In this document: in pieces, positions 56,996 through 64,000 of the stretch
Layout: the number at the start of each line of letters is the position of its first letter
Position numbering within the stretch: the first letter of the stretch is position 1
Source of the DNA: Leptospira gomenensis
Lineage (GTDB): Bacteria > Spirochaetota > Leptospiria > Leptospirales > Leptospiraceae
Reading direction: 5' to 3'
DNA: 64,000 bases
NCBI RefSeq assembly: GCF_004770155.1
Contig: NZ_RQFA01000028.1
Span: 47,501-111,500 of the forward strand
Translations under genes and position numbers: made by a program
Notes under the pieces: model-generated
Told to the model about the DNA's origin: nothing
Database searches by the model: none
The model's input: the letters and a program-made list of their open reading frames with translations, nothing else

Positions 56996-58359
56996 TTCAA
57001 CTTAAGAACGATATCCCCCGAAACGTCCTCCGCATTCAACGCCTCGTCCGTCGGTTGACCGAACCGGATAAAATTGACGATAAAGGCGATGATACCCGAG
57101 GTGAACAAGGTTGCGGCTAACGTGAGTCCCAGGAAGTGGACTTGAATCTCTTTTTGAACCACCAGAAAGTCCAATCCGAATTTTCTTTCCAAATAAACCT
57201 GAGCGATCCCCGCGACTGCGAAAGCACCCGTCATTCCCAACATACCGATGTTAGACGCCCAGAACGCATAAAGACCCGTCGGGTTATTCCAGAGTTTTCT
57301 GCCCGTCAACAAAGGCATCGCGTAAGTCACGATCGCAAGCACGATCATCGCGTAAGCTCCCCAGAACGCGAGGTGTCCGTGCATCGCCGTAATCAGAGTT
57401 CCGTGGGTGTATAGGTTCACTTGCGGTAGAGTATGCGCGAATCCTAAAAACCCAGCTCCAACGCAGGATAGGATCGCACTTCCGATGGTCCAATAGAGGG
57501 AAATCGCGTTCGGATGATTTCGACCGCTTTTACGATACATGGAAATCGCAAACATCGCCATCGCCAAAAACGCAAGCGGTTCGAGCATGGAAAAAAAACC
57601 TCCGATCCATTTCCAGTATTCTGGAACGCCGATAAAATAGTAGTGATGTCCTGTCCCTAAGATCCCGGAAAGAAACGTCAAACCTACGATCACGTAGAGC
57701 CATTTTTCGATCACTTCACGATCCACTCCCGTCAATTTTATCAGAAGAAAAGAAAGAATACCTCCCATGATGAGTTCCCAAACCCCTTCCACCCAAAGAT
57801 GAACGACCCACCAGCGAAAGTAGGAATCCACGGTCTGACTGTTAAACTGAATCATTCCCGGTAGATACAAAAGAGCCGCGGAAAACAAACCGAAATACAA
57901 CACAAGACCCGTTGTGGAACTTTTAGTCCCTTTCCAAACGGTCATCCCTATGTTGAAAAGAAACGTGAGAACGTTTATCACCACGAGATAATCGAGAGGT
58001 CTCGGTATTTCCAAAAACTTTCTTCCTTCCCAGATATTAAAATGAAATCCGATGATGGAAACCACTCCCACGATGATAAGCGACACGAGTTGGGCGTAAG
58101 CCAACTTTTCGGAATAGAGCTCCCTACCCGATTCTTCCGGAATGATATAATGCGCGGCCCCCATAAAACCGGTGAGAAGCCAAACTACCAGAAGATTGGT
58201 GTGAGTCGCCCTCGCCGTGTTAAACGGAATCCATTCGTGTAATCCGTCGAAACCCATCCGCGCAAAAGCCATTAGAAATCCGTAAACTAATTGTAAAGTT
58301 AATAGTAACATACAAGTTGCAAAAAACCAGTAGGCTATTTTCTGAGATTTATATTTCAT
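56992..58359 (-). CDS. norB: Nitric oxide reductase catalytic subunit NorB
   Basis: Membrane subunit of cytochrome-c-dependent nitric oxide reductase, which reduces two NO to N2O at a haem b3/non-haem iron centre. The 455-residue protein has twelve membrane helices and the family's histidines and glutamates in ATHTNLLVVWLLTGFMGAAHY, VVHLWVEGVWELIMGGILSF, GTGHHYYFIGVPEYW and TAMHGHLAFWGAYAMIVLA. It lacks the amino-terminal quinol-oxidising extension of qNor, in keeping with a separate norC gene 31 bases upstream. Role: NO detoxification, since no nitrite reductase is seen nearby. Confidence 0.96.
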   Translation of the reverse strand: MKYKSQKIAYWFFATCMLLLTLQLVYGFLMAFARMGFDGLHEWIPFNTARATHTNLLVVWLLTGFMGAAHYIIPEESGRELYSEKLAYAQLVSLIIVGVVSIIGFHFNIWEGRKFLEIPRPLDYLVVINVLTFLFNIGMTVWKGTKSSTTGLVLYFGLFSAALLYLPGMIQFNSQTVDSYFRWWVVHLWVEGVWELIMGGILSFLLIKLTGVDREVIEKWLYVIVGLTFLSGILGTGHHYYFIGVPEYWKWIGGFFSMLEPLAFLAMAMFAISMYRKSGRNHPNAISLYWTIGSAILSCVGAGFLGFAHTLPQVNLYTHGTLITAMHGHLAFWGAYAMIVLAIVTYAMPLLTGRKLWNNPTGLYAFWASNIGMLGMTGAFAVAGIAQVYLERKFGLDFLVVQKEIQVHFLGLTLAATLFTSGIIAFIVNFIRFGQPTDEALNAEDVSGDIVLKLK

Positions 58360-58390
58360 GATCGCTCCACTTATGAATCCTTTTTTTCGA

Positions 58391-59077
58391 TTATCTTAAC
58401 TGAGATAAATACTTCGTAAGATCCTTGATTTCCAAGTCGCTCAGAGGCAACTTAGGCATCGCGGTTCCGGGTTTGATCTTCTGAGGATCCTTAAGCCAGC
58501 TTTCAAGATAAGCGACGTCGTATTTATTACCGACCGCGTCCAGGGCTGGCCCGACGTTACCTCCCGCGCCCCCGACCGCGTGGCATGCCGTACAGATCTG
58601 TTTGAATTTTTCGGGAGGAGTGATACTCGCGGACTGAAGATCGACGGTCTTTGTCTCCTGTTTAAATTCGGGTTTAGGAGGAAATCCTTTCAGATCCAAG
58701 TCTCCATTCCATTTTAAGAATGCGATGACGTCTTCTATCTCCGTTTCCGTAAAAACGTATTTCACCATCTTTCTTTCGCCCGGATACATCGCCTCCGGAT
58801 CCTTTAAAAACACCCGGATCCATTCGACTCCCCTTCGTTCGTATACTTTCGTAAGATCCGGAGCATAGTAGGCCCCTTCTCCCAGGATCGTGTGACAGCC
58901 CATGCAATTATTTTTTTCCCAGATTTCCTTTCCTCGAACCACGGCGGGAGAAAGGTTCCGATTCGAATCGTGCGTATAAACGTATCTCATGGAATCGAAA
59001 GTGAGAAATAAGAATACGGCGGAAAACAAAGCGGTTCCGAGTAGAAAAAATATTTTTGCCTGGAACTTAGTGAGCAT
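58391..59077 (-). CDS. norC: Nitric oxide reductase cytochrome c subunit NorC with a second haem c domain
   Basis: NorC feeds electrons to NorB. An amino-terminal membrane anchor (residues 7-28) precedes the usual haem domain with CMGCH (C58, C61, H62) and GAYYAPDLTKVYERRG, typical of NorC. The protein is 228 residues long against about 150 for the family. The extra carboxy-terminal domain has its own haem motif CTACH (C162, C165, H166), followed by GGAGGNVGPALDAVGNKYD and a possible axial Met in PGTAMPKLPL. It is therefore a dihaem fusion. First gene of norCBQD, divergent from the Crp/Fnr-type regulator. Confidence 0.93.
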   Translation of the reverse strand: MLTKFQAKIFFLLGTALFSAVFLFLTFDSMRYVYTHDSNRNLSPAVVRGKEIWEKNNCMGCHTILGEGAYYAPDLTKVYERRGVEWIRVFLKDPEAMYPGERKMVKYVFTETEIEDVIAFLKWNGDLDLKGFPPKPEFKQETKTVDLQSASITPPEKFKQICTACHAVGGAGGNVGPALDAVGNKYDVAYLESWLKDPQKIKPGTAMPKLPLSDLEIKDLTKYLSQLR

Positions 59078-59142
59078 GTTTTATTCCTTTTTTCGAAGTG
59101 ATGGATCTTCGAGATTCCTTTGAAAGGAATCCGCAGGCAGGT

Positions 59143-59148
59143 AGGATA
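59143..59148 (-). promoter_or_regulatory. Possible -10 element of the nor promoter
   Basis: On the minus strand this reads TATCCT. It lies about 31 bases from the centre of the FNR-like palindrome, the spacing expected of a class II FNR-activated promoter, and about 65 bases before the norC ATG. It matches four of six -10 consensus bases. Confidence 0.35.
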
Positions 59149-59169
59149 ACAAAAATTTATTTTTTGTCC

Positions 59170-59183
59170 TTGATCTAGATCAA
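59170..59183. promoter_or_regulatory. FNR/NNR-type operator in the norC-regulator gap
   Basis: TTGATCTAGATCAA is a perfect palindrome with the FNR/NNR consensus TTGAT-N4-ATCAA. It lies between norC and the divergent Crp/Fnr-family regulator, 87 bases from the norC ATG. A further perfect inverted repeat, TATAGTA-TTT-TACTATA (59187-59203), lies next to it and contains TATACT at 59200-59205, a likely -10 element for the regulator gene. Confidence 0.85.
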
Positions 59184-59244
59184 CTTTATAGTATTTTACT
59201 ATACTCATCTTGGAAATCGAGAAAGCCGATACTTGGGTAACACA

Positions 59245-59931
59245 ATGCGGACAACAAAACCGATACTCAGATCCATTCGAAACAAACACTGGACGGAAAT
59301 TCAAAAGAAATTCAGAAACGAAATCGCGCTCATCGGAGTTCGGAAAAAATATAAGAAGACGGATCGGGTCTACGATGCAAAAGATCCTTATTTAGGTTTT
59401 TTTGAAGTAGTTTCCGGAATTTTTAAAGTATATTCTTTGAATTCCGAGGGAAGAGAAATAATATTAAAGATCTTCTATCCCGGAGAATTCATCGCTACGC
59501 AACTTCTATTTCAAACCGAGGAACCATGTTTTTATCCTCTGTTTTGCGAGGCCTTACACGAAGGGGAATTGATTCACTTTCCGAAGAAGGAATTCAAATC
59601 CTTTTTGCTCAAGAACGTGGACGCGCTTTTCTCGTTTTCTGCGCTCGCCATCGAACACGTTAGTTACTTTCGCGGCAAGGTTTTGGAAAATCAACTCTAC
59701 TCGGTGAAGGAAAGGATTCTCATTTTTCTGACTGAATCGGGAGCTTCCGATAACTTCATCTCCCTATCGATCACCAAACAACAATTAGCTTCTTTGCTAG
59801 GAACGACTCCCGAATCCATCAGCCGCGCGTTTCGGATCCTTTTGGAAGAATCCGTCCTACTGGAAAACGAAAATTCCTACAAAATCGCCTCGACGGAAAC
59901 CGCTCCGATATTCAAAAATCGATCCGCTTGA
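59245..59931 (+). CDS. Crp/Fnr-family regulator, probably NO-responsive (NnrR/Dnr-like)
   Basis: A 228-residue activator or repressor with an amino-terminal cNMP-type sensor domain (FFEVVSGIFKVYSLNSEGREIILKIFYPGEFIATQLLF) and a carboxy-terminal helix-turn-helix (SITKQQLASLLGTTPESISRAFRILLEE). The recognition helix keeps E-S-x-S-R, the FNR pattern for TTGAT half sites, and such a site lies just upstream. The cysteine cluster of FNR is absent, so it is not an Fe-S oxygen sensor; the DNR/NnrR group senses NO through haem. It is divergent from norCBQD. ATG 59245 is used; a TTG at 59233 with a weak AGAAAG site is an alternative. Confidence 0.85.
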   Translation: MRTTKPILRSIRNKHWTEIQKKFRNEIALIGVRKKYKKTDRVYDAKDPYLGFFEVVSGIFKVYSLNSEGREIILKIFYPGEFIATQLLFQTEEPCFYPLFCEALHEGELIHFPKKEFKSFLLKNVDALFSFSALAIEHVSYFRGKVLENQLYSVKERILIFLTESGASDNFISLSITKQQLASLLGTTPESISRAFRILLEESVLLENENSYKIASTETAPIFKNRSA

Positions 59932-60020
59932 AAAACGTCATCACTCCGAGGACGAGGTTTTTTCTTAATCGAATTATCGAATGAAATGACAACGGATTCT
60001 TCATTTTATATCCTCTTCGC

Positions 60021-61292
60021 ATGGATACGAATCCTTTCAACACCCGCCTACTTAAGGAAATCGCTAAATACAAAGCCGATCTGAAAAAGATCAAAGATTA
60101 TTTAGAACAAGGCGCAGAGCCCAACTGCAAAACCGGAGAATTCCGAGGCAGAGACGAATGGGGTAATTCTCCCCTTCACATCGCGGTGAATGAAAATCGA
60201 ATCGATATCATCGATCTACTTTTAGAACACGGCGCCGATATCAACGCAAAAAATCGCGAAGGTTATACGCCGATCTACAAGATCCCATGGAAACAAAAGG
60301 AAGGATTCGGATTATTCGAACTTTTGAAAGATAAAGGAGCCGATCTGAAATCCTTAACCAATTCGGGAATTTCCTTAACCCATTATGCCGCACTCCAGGA
60401 AAACATTCCAATTCTTGAATATCTTGTCCAAAACGGACTTGAATTAGACTTACAAAGCGAACACGGCGAAACGCCGTTACATTGGACGGTTCATTATCAT
60501 TGCATCGAGAGCGCTCGGTATCTGTTAGAGCAAGGCGCAAAGATCAACCTGCAAAACCGGAAAGGAAATACGGTATTACACGAAGCCGCTTTAAGAGATT
60601 ACGATAAACTAATATCGTTATTTCTCAAATTCGGCGCCGATCCATCGATTCACAATAAAGAAGGCAAAACCGCTGAAAACCTTGCGGAAAAGAAAAAAAC
60701 AAAAGAAATACTTCTGGGTGATTATACGCCTACTCAAGACCCCGAACTCCAAAACTTGGTTCGACAATTGCTGGTCGAGCAAAAGGATTTAGTTACAGGG
60801 CTTGGAGAAGAAATTCGAAACGCGATCGAAAAAACCTTTCTTGCGATCGATTACAAAAATCTAAAACTCACTACCTTAAAATCGTTACAGAGTTCAAAAC
60901 AAGAGTGGGAATCGAATTTTCCAGGGACGACTGCGATCGTTTTTGAATGGGGCGGAGATTCTCAAATGCCCTACGGAGGTTACGCGTTTGCACGCGGATA
61001 CTCTCAATTCGAAGTTTCAAAAGATTCGTTTCGTTTTAAAACCGAACACTGCGAATTCGAAGACGATGAAAACGGAATCGATTTTTCGGATGCGTTCGAA
61101 GGAATCGAATCATTATTTAAGTCCTGCAAAGACAAAGAATATCAACTCGTTAAAAAACTGTACGGGGTTTTTCTTGCGGTCTTGTTAAACGAAGTCTTTT
61201 CAGAAGTATTTCCTGCTAATCCTCTTGAATTTTGGTATTTCTTCGGCTGCGAACACGATCAAGATCCGTTTTTACTCTTTCGCTCCGAATAA
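60021..61292 (+). CDS. Ankyrin-repeat protein with a globular carboxy-terminal domain
   Basis: A 423-residue protein. Residues 15-225 contain about six ankyrin repeats, best seen in NSPLHIAVNENRIDIIDLLLEHGADIN, GETPLHWTVHYHCIESARYLLEQGAKINLQ and GNTVLHEAALRDYDKLISLFLKFGADPSI. From about residue 245, a separate domain (QKDLVTGLGEEIRNAIEKTFLAID, then TAIVFEWGGDSQMPYGGYAFARGYSQF) of unknown family follows. There is no signal peptide. Ankyrin repeats bind proteins, and such proteins sometimes regulate or accompany toxins, but no toxin is next to it. Confidence 0.78.
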   Translation: MDTNPFNTRLLKEIAKYKADLKKIKDYLEQGAEPNCKTGEFRGRDEWGNSPLHIAVNENRIDIIDLLLEHGADINAKNREGYTPIYKIPWKQKEGFGLFELLKDKGADLKSLTNSGISLTHYAALQENIPILEYLVQNGLELDLQSEHGETPLHWTVHYHCIESARYLLEQGAKINLQNRKGNTVLHEAALRDYDKLISLFLKFGADPSIHNKEGKTAENLAEKKKTKEILLGDYTPTQDPELQNLVRQLLVEQKDLVTGLGEEIRNAIEKTFLAIDYKNLKLTTLKSLQSSKQEWESNFPGTTAIVFEWGGDSQMPYGGYAFARGYSQFEVSKDSFRFKTEHCEFEDDENGIDFSDAFEGIESLFKSCKDKEYQLVKKLYGVFLAVLLNEVFSEVFPANPLEFWYFFGCEHDQDPFLLFRSE

Positions 61293-61308
61293 GATTCCGA
61301 ATATTTTT

Positions 61309-61782
<474 letters not shown>

Positions 61783-62193
61783 GACCGTCTCGAAATTGTT
61801 ATGCGAAGACAAAATTTTTCCTTCATCCCCTACAATCCCCGCGTGAGCGGTTCGGAAGGCGCGAAGCGTCATCGAAGATGACGAGCGCGAATGCGCGAGC
61901 CTGGAGAGACGCGACCATGCGACATTTCAATCTTCTTTGCGATCGATCGGACAAGGGAAAATTCGAAATGTTGCATGGTCACGCCCGCATCCTTTATATG
62001 TTTTTCCGAAATCCTGCTTCGTAATAATTTTTTAAAACGACATCGAATCGCTCAATACACAAAGGCTCGGATTTTCATTCGACTCGGAATTATTTGAATC
62101 CTTTTTTAGAAAAATATTCGGTTTAAAAAAGGGGAAAATCCCTCTAAATCCAGGTTGGCAGAGAAGTTTTTACCAACAATCCTGGCCTTTAGT
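61783..62193 (+). other. Intergenic region with GC-rich structured element
   Basis: No gene is supported in these 411 bases. From about 61835 to 61925 the composition turns sharply GC-rich and holds two neat hairpins: CGTCATC-GAA-GATGACG (61867-61883) and GCGC-GAAT-GCGC (61885-61896). The flanks are AT-rich. Just before the hydrolase start, CCAGG/TTGG (62150-62158) can pair with CCAA/CCTGG (62173-62185), close to the ATG at 62194. No terminator or clear promoter is visible. Confidence 0.5.

Positions 62194-64000
<1,807 letters not shown>

Overview
The window is a stretch of spirochaete chromosome, almost certainly Leptospira. The supporting signs are spirochaete-type lipoprotein signal sequences (such as LFLGC and LGIGC), a FliG paralogue, a bbp2/OmpL-like porin, a PilZ/DUF1577-like protein, and many small secreted proteins with no clear relatives outside the genus. 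By eye, base composition is close to half G+C. That is high for the genus and suggests one of the GC-richer members of the pathogen-related clades, but the species cannot be fixed from this sequence. No insertion sequence, prophage or CRISPR array is visible.

Layout: 1-3.2 kb holds the end of a pyruvate dehydrogenase operon (pdhA partial, pdhB, pdhC), followed by fliG, tRNA-Asp, a pgsA-like gene and tRNA-Leu. At 5.6-9.7 kb there is an exopolysaccharide-type pair (polysaccharide deacetylase and a large processive glycosyltransferase) and a YdcF-like protein. lysS and a hendecad-repeat coiled-coil protein follow. At 12-17 kb lie a TagA-family glycosyltransferase, a ThiE-like protein, a small lipoprotein, rsmE, a LolA-like protein and guaB. 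At 17.1-19.6 kb a PilZ-like protein and an EAL phosphodiesterase converge.

The region from 19.7 to 31.3 kb is the most interesting. Three large membrane proteins on the plus strand (an AftB-like GT-C enzyme, an O-antigen-ligase-like protein and another GT-C-like protein) converge on a tight minus-strand operon. That operon reads bpt, a DprE2-like reductase, a DprE1-like oxidase, a GT39 transferase and a polyprenyl-phosphate GT2. The set looks like a pathway that makes a polyprenyl-phosphate furanose (arabinose-like) donor and transfers it at the periplasmic face. In mycobacteria this is the cell-wall arabinan pathway and the target of benzothiazinones.

At 31.3-36.2 kb are a small membrane protein, rnhA, a small secreted protein, a CCA/poly(A) polymerase and a porin with a strong terminator. 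At 36.5-43.5 kb there is a CzcA-type heavy-metal RND operon that carries an extra beta-barrel gene. Then come a lipoprotein, secA, a glutamine amidotransferase, a TlpA-like lipoprotein, an RpoZ-like protein with an acidic tail, and a DUF115 gene with no canonical start codon. A response regulator, a HEAT-repeat protein and two secreted proteins form an overlapping array up to a CAU tRNA at 53.5 kb.

At 54.4-59.9 kb is a complete nitric oxide reductase operon (norCBQD), divergent from a Crp/Fnr-family regulator, with a perfect FNR/NNR palindrome between them. It should protect the cell from nitric oxide. The window ends with an ankyrin protein, a gene interrupted by a stop codon, a structured GC-rich intergenic element, and an alpha/beta hydrolase that runs off the edge.
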